DNA of 64,000 nt, from contig NZ_SMZJ02000006.1 of the NCBI RefSeq assembly GCF_004358095.2, positions 124,001-188,000 on the forward strand, in the 5' to 3' direction. Shown piece by piece: positions 24,710 through 32,969 of this stretch; position 1 is the stretch's first letter, and every line of letters begins with the position of its first letter. The stretch is from Seonamhaeicola sediminis (GTDB lineage: Bacteria; Bacteroidota; Bacteroidia; Flavobacteriales; Flavobacteriaceae). The notes under the pieces were generated by a model. It searched no databases. It saw only the letters and a list, made by a program, of their open reading frames with translations, and was not told where the DNA came from. A program made the translations under genes and the position numbers.

Positions 24710-24775
24710 CTATTAGTAATATTAACAATATTAATAGTTAAATTCGTTTTTATAATAGTAATGCTATTATATTTG
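24710..24775 (+). promoter_or_regulatory. Promoter and putative operators of the TetR-led export operon
   Basis: TATATTTG (24768-24775) is a consensus -7 element, starting transcription about 13 bases before the TetR ATG at 24794. ATAATAG-N5-CTATTAT (24752-24770) is a perfect dyad overlapping the -7 element, well placed for autorepression. A second near-palindrome, from CTATTA to TTAATAG around AAC, lies at 24710-24737. The rest of the 183-base gap shows nothing else. Confidence 0.5.
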
Positions 24776-24793
24776 CAATTAAAATTATTATAT

Positions 24794-25465
24794 ATGGACT
24801 CGTTACTTTCAAACTTAAAGATTGCTGTTCCTGAAAAAATATATGTAAAAGATCCAGAATCTTCAGATTTAGGTAAGCGTATAGTGGAGCATAGCATCAT
24901 ATTAATAGATGATATTGGTTTTGATAGTTTTACCTTTAAAAAACTAGGAACATGCATTGGTTCTAACGAGAGTTCTATATATCGTTATTTTGAAAGCAAA
25001 CATAAATTGCTGTTGTATTTATCATCTTGGTACTGGGCCTGGATTGAATATCAATTGGTTTTTGAAACGCATGCTCTTGATCCAAAAAACAAATTAGAAA
25101 AAGCTATAGAAGTAGTAACAAGAGTTATTAAGGAAGATTCTAATTTTTCGCATATCAATGAAATAGCACTTAACAGAATTATGGTTAATGAAAACTCTAA
25201 ATCATTTTTAACTAAAGAAGTAGATCAAGAAAATAAAGATGGGTATTTTGTTGTATACAAACGCATAGTTTACAGACTTAGAGATATGGTTAAAGCTATG
25301 AAGCCTAATTACAAATTTGCTTCAAGTTTAGCAAGTACAATCTTGGAGGCTAGTTTACATCAGCATTTTTTAAAAGTACATTTCACATCTATTACAGATT
25401 GTAATAACGAAACAACCCCAACAGATTTTTTAAAAAACTTAGTGCTTAATACCTTGAAAAATTAA
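24794..25465 (+). CDS. TetR-family transcriptional regulator
   Basis: A 223-residue regulator. The N-terminal helix-turn-helix runs through GKRIVEHSIILIDDIG, FDSFTFKKLGTCIGSNESSIY and RYFESKHKLLLYL, the typical TetR pattern. The ligand domain is helical. The frame is open upstream to an ATG at 24761, but that would start before the -7 element and add an unconserved leader, so the ATG at 24794 is chosen. The gene is 2 bases before the ABC gene and is the first of a four-gene operon. A dyad over its promoter suggests autoregulation. Confidence 0.82.
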   Translation: MDSLLSNLKIAVPEKIYVKDPESSDLGKRIVEHSIILIDDIGFDSFTFKKLGTCIGSNESSIYRYFESKHKLLLYLSSWYWAWIEYQLVFETHALDPKNKLEKAIEVVTRVIKEDSNFSHINEIALNRIMVNENSKSFLTKEVDQENKDGYFVVYKRIVYRLRDMVKAMKPNYKFASSLASTILEASLHQHFLKVHFTSITDCNNETTPTDFLKNLVLNTLKN

Positions 25466-25467
25466 TT

Positions 25468-27126
25468 ATGGAACAAACTAAAATGACACCATGGCGCAGA
25501 CTTGTGGGACTGCTACAATTGGAAAAAAGAGATATTCTACAAGTATTTTACTATGCTATTTTTGCAGGTGTGGTTGCTTTATCATTACCCCTTGGTATAC
25601 AAGCTATCATAAACCTAATTCAAGGAGCTCAAATTTCAACATCATGGATTATACTTGTTATTATAGTTACATTAGGTGTAGCTTTTCAAGGTGCTTTACA
25701 ACTCATGCAGTTGCGGATAATTGAAACTATTCAACAACGTATCTTTATGCGGTCTTCTTTTGAATTAGCTTACAGGTTTCCAAAAATAAAAATGGCAGAG
25801 TTACGCCAGTACTATCCGCCAGAGTTAGCCAATCGTTTTTTTGATACACTAACTATACAAAAGAGTCTATCAAAAATATTAATTGATGTGCCAACAGCAG
25901 TATTACAAATAGTATTTGCTTTAGTTTTACTGTCTTTTTATCATCCATTCTTTATCATTTTTGGACTATTATTATTGATACTTGTATTTGTAGTATTCAA
26001 ATTTACAGCAATAAAAGGTCTAGAAACTAGCCTAAAAGAATCTAAAAACAAATACAAAGTTGCTCATTGGATTCAAGAAATTGCACGTTCTGTAATAAGT
26101 TTTAAATTATCTGGAAGTACAAATTTAGGCATTAACAAAAATGACTATTTAGTTGATGGCTACTTAAAAGCAAGAGAAAGTCATTTTAGAGTTTTAATGC
26201 TGCAATTCATTCAAATGATTAGTTTTAAAGTTATTGTAACGGCAAGTTTACTTTTAATTGGAGGCGCTTTGGTTCTTAATCAAGAAATGAATATTGGCCA
26301 ATTTGTTGCTGCCGAAATCATAATTATACTAGTTATAGCCTCTGTTGAAAAACTTATACTTGGGTTAGAATCGTTTTACGACACATTAACATCTTTAGAA
26401 AAAATAGGACAAATAGTTGATAAAACTTTAGAAAGTCAATCTGGAGAAGAACTACAAATAACTAAAGGTTTAAAGATAGAATTAGAGAATGCATCTTATG
26501 AAGTAGATAATAGAGACAAGCATATTCTAAGAGGTATTTCGCTTGAAGTAAATTCTAAAAGTAGAATACTAATTAAAGGAGAAAGTGGTGCTGGAAAATC
26601 TACCCTATTGCGTTTGCTATCAGGTGTTATTGAGGCCACTGGAGGAAATGTTTATGTTAATGACATGTCTATTAACAGTTTGCACTTAAACTTTTTCAGA
26701 TCTCAATTAGGTCTTTCATTGTCTGATGAAAGCCCTTTTGAAGGTACGCTAAGAGAAAATCTCACTTTTTCTAACCCCAATATTACAGATGATAAAATTC
26801 ATGAAATACTCAACATAGTAGGTTTAAGAGAATTTCTCAAAGAACAACCTGATGGCCTCAACACCATTTTATATCCTGATGGAAAGCGACTTTCTTACAC
26901 CATTTCTAAAAAGTTGGTTTTGGCACGAGCCATTTTAAAGGAACCAAAAATTTTGATTTTGGAAGATGCTCTAGATAGGTTTAATGAAAATGAAACAACC
27001 GCTATTATCGATTATTTAACAGATAAAAAGCAACCTTGGGGACTTGTAGTAGTAAGTAGTAGTAGTGTTTGGATAAACAAATGCACTGAGATAATTACAT
27101 TAGAAAAAGGTTCAATAAAAAAATAA
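25468..27126 (+). CDS. ABC transporter half-molecule (permease + ATPase) with degenerate catalytic motifs
   Basis: A 552-residue protein with an N-terminal exporter-type membrane domain (about residues 1-320, four to six helices) and a C-terminal nucleotide-binding domain. Walker A is intact (GESGAGKS, 371-378). Other motifs have diverged: the Q-loop glutamine position is S419 (LSLSDESPF), the LSGGQ signature reads LSYTI (475-479), Walker B reads ILILED with E499-D500 in place of Asp-Glu, and the switch-histidine region reads VVVSSSS (527-533). No second ABC gene is present, so a homodimer would have two altered sites. It lies in an operon with a HlyD adaptor and a TolC-like channel. Substrate unknown. 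Confidence 0.85.
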   Translation: MEQTKMTPWRRLVGLLQLEKRDILQVFYYAIFAGVVALSLPLGIQAIINLIQGAQISTSWIILVIIVTLGVAFQGALQLMQLRIIETIQQRIFMRSSFELAYRFPKIKMAELRQYYPPELANRFFDTLTIQKSLSKILIDVPTAVLQIVFALVLLSFYHPFFIIFGLLLLILVFVVFKFTAIKGLETSLKESKNKYKVAHWIQEIARSVISFKLSGSTNLGINKNDYLVDGYLKARESHFRVLMLQFIQMISFKVIVTASLLLIGGALVLNQEMNIGQFVAAEIIIILVIASVEKLILGLESFYDTLTSLEKIGQIVDKTLESQSGEELQITKGLKIELENASYEVDNRDKHILRGISLEVNSKSRILIKGESGAGKSTLLRLLSGVIEATGGNVYVNDMSINSLHLNFFRSQLGLSLSDESPFEGTLRENLTFSNPNITDDKIHEILNIVGLREFLKEQPDGLNTILYPDGKRLSYTISKKLVLARAILKEPKILILEDALDRFNENETTAIIDYLTDKKQPWGLVVVSSSSVWINKCTEIITLEKGSIKK

Positions 27127-27138
27127 AAATACTTAGTT

Positions 27139-28497
27139 ATGCTTAACATCACTCATAACCAGTTGAACAAAAAAATAGACTTATCAGAGTACAAGTCTGG
27201 TAAGGATATTATGAATAAAAAATACTACAAATATTTTAATAGGTTCCTGTTAGGAGCAGCCTTGTTAATATTAATTGTTCTGTTTTTACCATGGACACAA
27301 AATATTACTGGAGATGGTTTGGTAACCACATTAAAACCAAATCAAAGACCACAAACTATACAATCGCAAATTCCAGGTCGGATAGAAGAGTGGTTTGTAC
27401 AAGAGGGTGATTTTGTACAAGCTGGCGATACCATTTTACGAATCTCTGAAATTAAAAGTGATTATTTTGATGATAGATTGGTAGAACGTACAAATGAACA
27501 AATACAAGCAAAATCCTCTTCTGTTAATGCCTATGGTGGTAAAGTAGAGGCTTTAAAAAGACAAGTTTCAGCTTTAGAAAAAGAACGTGGTTTAAAACTA
27601 GAGCAAACCCAAAATAAATTGCTTCAAGCCAAACTTAAAGTACAAAGTGATAGTATTGATCTAGAAGCGGCCACAACAAACCTCAAGATTGCTGAAACCC
27701 AATTTAATCGTGAAAAAACATTACAAGACGAAGGTTTAAAAGCGGTTAAAGATGTAGAGGAAAAACGATTAAAACTTCAAGAAACACAGGCTAAATTTAT
27801 TTCACAACAAAACAAATATTTAGCAAGTAAGAACGAAGTAATCAATGCTGAAATTGAACTCTCAAGAACACAAGCAGAGTACGCTGATAAAATATCTAAA
27901 GCTCAAAGTGATATGTTTACTGCGCAATCAAGTCAATTAGATACGCAAGCACAAGTTACCAAACTAGAAAATACATACACTAATTATAAAAAAAGAAGCA
28001 GCCTATTGTATGTTACAGCTCCTCAAAGTGGATTTATTAATAAAGCCATTGTTGGTGGTGTTGGCGTTACCTTTAAAGAAGGTCAAGAACTGGTGGGTAT
28101 TATGCCTGGGCAGTATGATTTAGCCGTAGAAACTTTTGTAAGACCCATAGATTTACCCTTAATACACATTGGCGAAAAAGTAAGAGTACAATTTGACGGT
28201 TGGCCTGTTATTGTATTTAGCGGATGGCCAAATGTGTCTTATGGTACCTATGGTGCCAAGGTAGTAGCTATAGAAAGATTTATTAGTGACAACGGAAAAT
28301 ATAGAATTTTGTTAGCTCCTGATGAGGAAGATCACGAGTGGCCAGATGCTATTAGAGTAGGTTCTGGTGCTAAAACTATTGCTTTACTAGATGATGTACC
28401 CATTTGGTTTGAGTTATGGCGTCAAATTAACAGTTTCCCACCAAACTATTATGAGCCACAAAATGGTAAAGCAGATTCTAAAAAAGATAAAAAATGA
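27139..28497 (+). CDS. HlyD-family membrane fusion (periplasmic adaptor) protein
   Basis: A 452-residue protein with a cytoplasmic N-terminus of about 35 residues, one membrane helix (FLLGAALLILIVLFLPW), a biotinyl-lipoyl-like half (IPGRIEEWFVQEGDFVQAGDTIL) and a long coiled coil (about residues 110-285, rich in Q, E, K, with EKRLKLQETQAKF). The second lipoyl half is around TAPQSGFINKAIVGGVG, followed by a beta-barrel domain. It would bridge the ABC protein and the outer-membrane channel. Its stop overlaps the next start by 4 bases. Confidence 0.88.
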   Translation: MLNITHNQLNKKIDLSEYKSGKDIMNKKYYKYFNRFLLGAALLILIVLFLPWTQNITGDGLVTTLKPNQRPQTIQSQIPGRIEEWFVQEGDFVQAGDTILRISEIKSDYFDDRLVERTNEQIQAKSSSVNAYGGKVEALKRQVSALEKERGLKLEQTQNKLLQAKLKVQSDSIDLEAATTNLKIAETQFNREKTLQDEGLKAVKDVEEKRLKLQETQAKFISQQNKYLASKNEVINAEIELSRTQAEYADKISKAQSDMFTAQSSQLDTQAQVTKLENTYTNYKKRSSLLYVTAPQSGFINKAIVGGVGVTFKEGQELVGIMPGQYDLAVETFVRPIDLPLIHIGEKVRVQFDGWPVIVFSGWPNVSYGTYGAKVVAIERFISDNGKYRILLAPDEEDHEWPDAIRVGSGAKTIALLDDVPIWFELWRQINSFPPNYYEPQNGKADSKKDKK

Positions 28498-29897
28498 GAT
28501 TAGCCCTATTCATTTTCATAATATGCTTGAGTAGTATTCTTTCAGCACAAGAGAATACATCAATAATGTCGCTTTCAGAATACCTAGGTTATGTAAAATC
28601 CTATCACCCAATAGTAAAACAAGCTAACTTGGTAATAAATGAAAGTGAAGCAAAACTCATGAAAGCTAGAGGTGCTTTTGACCCCAAGCTAGAAGTTGAT
28701 TATGATCGTAAAAAATTTAAAAACACAGAGTACTATGATCGTTTAAATGCCACTTTTAAAATTCCTACTTGGTTTGGTATTGAGTTTAAAGGAAACTTTG
28801 AAGAAAACACAGGTGACTTTTTAGATCCCCAAGCCATTGTTCCAGAAGATGGACTTTATAGTGCAGGTGTATCCATTCCTGTAGCTCGAGGTTTTTTAAC
28901 AAATGAGCGGATGGCCATGTTAAGGCAATCAAGGTTGTTTATAAAACAAGCTCAAGCCGATAGACAATTACTTGTAAACAATATTTTATACGAAGCCACG
29001 GTAAGCTATTTTAATTGGTTGAGGCTTTATAACGAAAAAAGAGTTTATGAAGAATTCTTGACAAACGTTAAAATTCGTTTTGACGGTATAAAGAAAAGTT
29101 ACGAAGTAGGCGACAAACCTGCTATAGATACATTAGAAGCCAGAATTGCCTTAAACAATAGACGATTAAACTTAGAAAAAGCTAGAATTAAGTTTGTAAA
29201 ATCGAGTTTAGAGTTGTCAAATTTTTTATGGCTGAATGATAATACACCTATTGAGATTGGGGATAATATAATTCCTGATATTTCAACTTTTGATAATATT
29301 GACACTACCTTAAATACATTTGGATTAGAAGTTGAAAGTTTTGATATTGAAAGCCATCCAAAGTTACAATCATTAGACTTTAAAATTCAAAGTTTAACAA
29401 TTGAGAAACGCTTAAAACAAAATAATTTATTACCTCAAATAGATCTTGAATACAATTTCCTGTCTGAAACTCCAGATGTGGTAAGGTCTTTTAGTTCTGC
29501 AGCTTATAAAAGTGGTGTTAATGTTAGTTTTCCATTGTTTTTGAGAAAAGAACGCGGCGACTTAAAGCTTGCTACAATTAAATTAAAAGACACAGAATTT
29601 GAAGTTCAAAATACTAGAATAAGCCTAATCAATAAAATTGACGCCATTAATCAAGAATTAGATTCTTATGTAACTCAAAATAATTTTACCAGTGTCATTG
29701 TTGATGATTACACTAAAATGTTAACTGCAGAAGAACGCAAATTTTTCTTAGGTGAAAGTTCCTTATTCTTGGTAAACTCTCGAGAATCTAAACTAATTGA
29801 CGCAAAACTAAAAGCCATTGAAATTGAAAATGATTTCTTAAAAACTAAAGCAAACCTATTTAATGTGTTAGCACTAGCAGATGTTGATACGGAATAG
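28494..29897 (+). CDS. TolC-family outer membrane efflux protein
   Basis: A 467-residue protein with a signal peptide (MRLALFIFIICLSSILSAQ). It has the repeated helical hairpins of the OEP/TolC fold, with conserved segments near YHPIVKQANLVINESEAKL and DTLEARIALNNRRLNL. It forms the outer-membrane channel of the tripartite exporter. ATGA overlap with the adaptor gene indicates coupling, and a terminator follows directly, closing the operon. Confidence 0.88.
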   Translation: MRLALFIFIICLSSILSAQENTSIMSLSEYLGYVKSYHPIVKQANLVINESEAKLMKARGAFDPKLEVDYDRKKFKNTEYYDRLNATFKIPTWFGIEFKGNFEENTGDFLDPQAIVPEDGLYSAGVSIPVARGFLTNERMAMLRQSRLFIKQAQADRQLLVNNILYEATVSYFNWLRLYNEKRVYEEFLTNVKIRFDGIKKSYEVGDKPAIDTLEARIALNNRRLNLEKARIKFVKSSLELSNFLWLNDNTPIEIGDNIIPDISTFDNIDTTLNTFGLEVESFDIESHPKLQSLDFKIQSLTIEKRLKQNNLLPQIDLEYNFLSETPDVVRSFSSAAYKSGVNVSFPLFLRKERGDLKLATIKLKDTEFEVQNTRISLINKIDAINQELDSYVTQNNFTSVIVDDYTKMLTAEERKFFLGESSLFLVNSRESKLIDAKLKAIEIENDFLKTKANLFNVLALADVDTE

Positions 29898-29908
29898 ACC
29901 TAAAAAAC

Positions 29909-29943
29909 AAAAGCGTTGAAAATCAATAATTCTCAACGCTTTT
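29909..29943. terminator. Bidirectional terminator between the export operon and the usp gene
   Basis: AAAAGCGTTGA (29909-29919) pairs with TCAACGCTTTT (29933-29943), with a T-run on the plus side and A-tracts giving T on the minus side. Confidence 0.8.
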
Positions 29944-29978
29944 CTGTAAAATTAATTAACCAAAAAATTTAAATTATT

Positions 29979-30809
29979 CTATATTTTAAAAGTCATAACT
30001 GGTAATGTAGCATGATTTGCAACATCTTCACCTACACTACCTTGAAAGAAATGCGCTAATCCTTTTCTTCCATGTGTAGGCACTACAATTAAATCGGCCC
30101 CCAGTTTGTTTGCCGCATTTAAAATACCATCTTCAACAGTATAGTCTGATATATAATGAACATCAGTAATTTTATCTAAATTCCCCTCAGCCTTAGTAAA
30201 GAAATTCACGGCATCGCGTTCTATTTCATCAGAACTTTGGAATCTATCGTTTGGTAGGTTTACATGCACTAAATACATTTTAGCATTCATTCTATTAAAT
30301 ACACTTGAAGCTTTGAGATAAGCTTCAATAGAATCTTCACCAAACCCACAAGCAAATACTACAATATCAAAATTAATTTTAGCAATGTCATTCTTTACCA
30401 CAAGCACAGGGATTTCAGCATTTCTTACAACGCGTTCTGTGTTGGAACCTACAAAAAACTCTTTTGCCCCACTAGCACCATGAGACCCCATAACTATTAA
30501 ATCTGCCTCATATTTTTTGGCTATCTCATTAACTTCACTAAACACCTTAAAATGTTTAACAATGGGTGTAATGGTTAAGCCTTCTAAATAGTCTTTCTTT
30601 AAAAAGTCTTCAAAACGTTGTTCTGCTAATTTTAAAAAATAAATCACTTTTTGTGGTTGCTCTCCGGCTCCAGTTAACATGACATCAGACATTTCTAACA
30701 TATGTAAGGCCAACAATTCTGCGTTGCTTTTTTTTGCTAGTTTAGCGGCTGCTTTCAAAGCGTACTCTGAATACTCTGAAAAATCTACAGGTACAATAAT
30801 CTTTTTCAT
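29979..30809 (-). CDS. Tandem universal stress protein (UspA family)
   Basis: A 276-residue protein of two UspA domains. Domain 1 begins KKIIVPVDFSEYSEYALKAA and contains VMGSHGASGAKEFFVGSNTERV, the ATP-binding GxxG...S/T motif. Domain 2 contains IVVPTHGRKGLAHFFQGSVGE. It lies 16 bases downstream of hemN and would be cotranscribed from its Fnr-type promoter, consistent with a role under low oxygen or energy stress. Confidence 0.88.
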   Translation of the reverse strand: MKKIIVPVDFSEYSEYALKAAAKLAKKSNAELLALHMLEMSDVMLTGAGEQPQKVIYFLKLAEQRFEDFLKKDYLEGLTITPIVKHFKVFSEVNEIAKKYEADLIVMGSHGASGAKEFFVGSNTERVVRNAEIPVLVVKNDIAKINFDIVVFACGFGEDSIEAYLKASSVFNRMNAKMYLVHVNLPNDRFQSSDEIERDAVNFFTKAEGNLDKITDVHYISDYTVEDGILNAANKLGADLIVVPTHGRKGLAHFFQGSVGEDVANHATLPVMTFKI

Positions 30810-30825
30810 AATTTATAAATTTAGT

Positions 30826-32196
30826 TTAGACGGTCATTGAAAACAACTGTGTATCGGGCTGTCTTCGTTGCAATAATAAATCGAAAGCCATACAAACATT
30901 TCTAACAAATGGCTGACCCTTTTTTGTTACCTCAATACTGTTTGAATTAATATTGAGTAATCCATCTGCCTCCATTTCTTTTAGCCTCATTAGGGTTTCT
31001 GGAATTTCATCAAAATAAAGATAATCTTGATCTTGACTCCATTCGGTTTTAAAACCGCACATCAAATTAAGAATATGATTTCTAATAATCAAATCTTCTT
31101 CATTTAAAATATGACCTCTATAAACCGGAATTACATCTTGGTTCAGTAATTTGTAATAATCTTCAATTTGTTTAACATTTTGAGAAAAACCATACCAACT
31201 ATCACTAATTGATGACACGCCCAACCCTATCATAGCCTGGGTTTTTGAAGCGGTATAACCCATAAAATTTCTATGCAAACTTCCATTTTCCATAGACTTG
31301 TATAGAGAATCTGTTTTTAGTGCAAAATGATCCATTCCTATTTCATGGTAACCAACTTCTGCCAATAATTCTTTTCCTAATTCATATTGAGAACGCTTTA
31401 ACTCTGCCGAAGGTAAATCAGAGTCGCTAAATCCACGCTGACCGTTACCCTTTATCCATGGCACGTGTGCATAACTGTAAAATGCCAATCTGTTTGGAAG
31501 CAATTCCTTCGTTTTGAGAATGGTCTCCTTTACATGGTCTAAATTTTGAAAAGGTAACCCAAAAATAATATCGTGTCCAACAGAAGTGTAACCAATTTCC
31601 CTAGCTAATTCAGTAGCACGTTTTACATTCTCAAAAGGTTGCACTCTATGAATGGCTCTTTGAACCGTTTCGTTATAATCCTGAACACCATAACTAACAC
31701 GCTTAAAACCTAAGTTATATAAAGTTTGTAGATGTTCTCTTGTAGTATTATTGGGGTGCCCCTCAAAACTGAACTCATGATTTTCAGCAAGCACAGCATC
31801 ATCCAGAATCCCGTTTATTAACAAATTCAAATTTTCAGGACTGAAAAAAGTAGGCGTACCACCACCTAAGTGCAATTCTTTAATAATTGGTTTTTCATCA
31901 AACCATTCTAAATATAAATACCATTCTTTTAAAATCGCTTTTAAATAAGGAGACTCTACACTGTGTTGCTTTGTAATACGTTTGTTACACCCACAAAATG
32001 TGCATAAACTTTCACAAAAAGGCAAATGGATATAAAGGCTAATGCCTTCTTTTGAGTTACTTTCATGAAATGATTTTATTAAGGAATCCTTCCAATTCTC
32101 CAAAGAAAAGGTTTCTTGATTCCAATAAGGAACCGTTGGATAACTCGTATAGCGAGGACCCGCGATATTATATTTATTAATTAACGCTCTAGACAT
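30826..32196 (-). CDS. hemN: Oxygen-independent coproporphyrinogen III oxidase
   Basis: A 456-residue radical SAM enzyme. CESLCTFCGC (C61, C65, C68, C70) gives the CX3CX2C cluster site plus the extra cysteine typical of HemN. LHLGGGTPTFF and the following HemN segments are present, as is the C-terminal HemN domain (GLGVSSISD, RNFMGYTASKT). It decarboxylates coproporphyrinogen III in haem synthesis without oxygen. The frame extends to a GTG at 32214, but that codon lies in the promoter's -7 element, so the start is taken as the ATG of MSRALINKYN at 32196. The usp gene follows. Confidence 0.92.
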   Translation of the reverse strand: MSRALINKYNIAGPRYTSYPTVPYWNQETFSLENWKDSLIKSFHESNSKEGISLYIHLPFCESLCTFCGCNKRITKQHSVESPYLKAILKEWYLYLEWFDEKPIIKELHLGGGTPTFFSPENLNLLINGILDDAVLAENHEFSFEGHPNNTTREHLQTLYNLGFKRVSYGVQDYNETVQRAIHRVQPFENVKRATELAREIGYTSVGHDIIFGLPFQNLDHVKETILKTKELLPNRLAFYSYAHVPWIKGNGQRGFSDSDLPSAELKRSQYELGKELLAEVGYHEIGMDHFALKTDSLYKSMENGSLHRNFMGYTASKTQAMIGLGVSSISDSWYGFSQNVKQIEDYYKLLNQDVIPVYRGHILNEEDLIIRNHILNLMCGFKTEWSQDQDYLYFDEIPETLMRLKEMEADGLLNINSNSIEVTKKGQPFVRNVCMAFDLLLQRRQPDTQLFSMTV

Positions 32197-32213
32197 ACCT
32201 GACATTTGTAACA

Positions 32214-32257
32214 CAAAATTAAAACCATTACTAATTAAAAAACATGATATATGTCAT
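32214..32257 (-). promoter_or_regulatory. Fnr-type site and promoter of the hemN-usp operon
   Basis: On the minus strand the dyad ATGATATATGTCAT (32257-32244, written on the plus strand) is centred 29.5 bp from the first base of TAATTTTG (32221-32214), a consensus -7 element. This repeats the geometry of the ccoI and ccoS promoters. The predicted start near 32209 leaves a leader of about 13 bases to the ATG at 32196. Confidence 0.75.
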
Positions 32258-32264
32258 ACCTTTA

Positions 32265-32296
32265 TTTGTATTTAGAGTAATATTGATTACCTTTAA
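32265..32296 (+). promoter_or_regulatory. Promoter of the YceI-like lipoprotein gene
   Basis: TTTG (32265-32268) and TACCTTTA (32289-32296) are separated by 20 bases, close to the Bacteroidota promoter consensus. The Fnr-type dyad at 32244-32257 is 8 bases upstream of the -33 element and could also influence this divergent promoter. Confidence 0.55.
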
Positions 32297-32317
32297 ACTT
32301 GTTTAAAAAAAAGAAAA

Positions 32318-32944
32318 ATGAAAAAAACTAGTGTTTTAATATTGGCTTTATCACTAAGTATTATTGCTTGTAAAAAAGAAAAAAAGGAAACTAAACCTAT
32401 TGAAAAAGAGACTGTTGCCACTGAAAAATTTGTAGTAAAACCCGAAGCAACCTCTATAAAATGGACAGCCTATAAAACAACCGACAAAGTAGGTGTTGGT
32501 GGGGAATTTACTACTTCAAAATTTGAAATTAAATCTGGTTCTTCACCTCAAGAAGCTTTAAATAACTTGAACTTCTCCATTCCAATCAGTAGCCTATTTA
32601 CCAACGATGCTACCAATACACGAGACGCCAAGATAAAAGCCTCTTTTTTTGGAGCCATGTTAGATACCGAGTTTTTAAAAGGCACTCTTAATTACGTTGA
32701 TGATTCTTGTTCTGCATCACTCACCATGAATGGTGTTACTCATAATATACCGCTTGAAGTAAAAATTGAAGAAGAAAGACGCGTTACTTTAACTGGTGTT
32801 ATGAATCTTAAAGATTGGAATGCATTAGATGCATTAGCTTCATTAAATAAAGTGTGTTTTGATTTACACAAAGGACCCGATGGTGTTAGCAAAACATGGG
32901 AAGATGTAGTTATAGAAGTTAATACTTACCTAAGAAAGAATTAG
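32318..32944 (+). CDS. YceI-family lipoprotein
   Basis: A 208-residue protein with a lipoprotein signal (LALSLSIIAC, lipidated Cys about residue 18), a Lys/Glu-rich linker, then a YceI beta-barrel domain (TSIKWTAYKTTDKVGVGGEFT..., NFSIPISSLFTNDATNTRDAK, SASLTMNGVTHNIPLEV). YceI proteins bind isoprenoid or lipid-like ligands in a lipocalin-like barrel. It is outward from hemN with its own promoter and 16-25 bases before the ArgE-like gene. Confidence 0.85.
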   Translation: MKKTSVLILALSLSIIACKKEKKETKPIEKETVATEKFVVKPEATSIKWTAYKTTDKVGVGGEFTTSKFEIKSGSSPQEALNNLNFSIPISSLFTNDATNTRDAKIKASFFGAMLDTEFLKGTLNYVDDSCSASLTMNGVTHNIPLEVKIEEERRVTLTGVMNLKDWNALDALASLNKVCFDLHKGPDGVSKTWEDVVIEVNTYLRKN

Positions 32945-32969
32945 CTTTTCTTAAAAATATTTGCCCAAC

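Noticed and set aside
24761-24793. TetR start at ATG 24761
   Set aside because: It would start before the -7 element TATATTTG; the ATG at 24794 gives the normal N-terminus.
32197-32214. hemN starting at GTG 32214
   Set aside because: That codon lies inside the TAATTTTG promoter element. The ATG at 32196 agrees with the family start MSRALINKYN.
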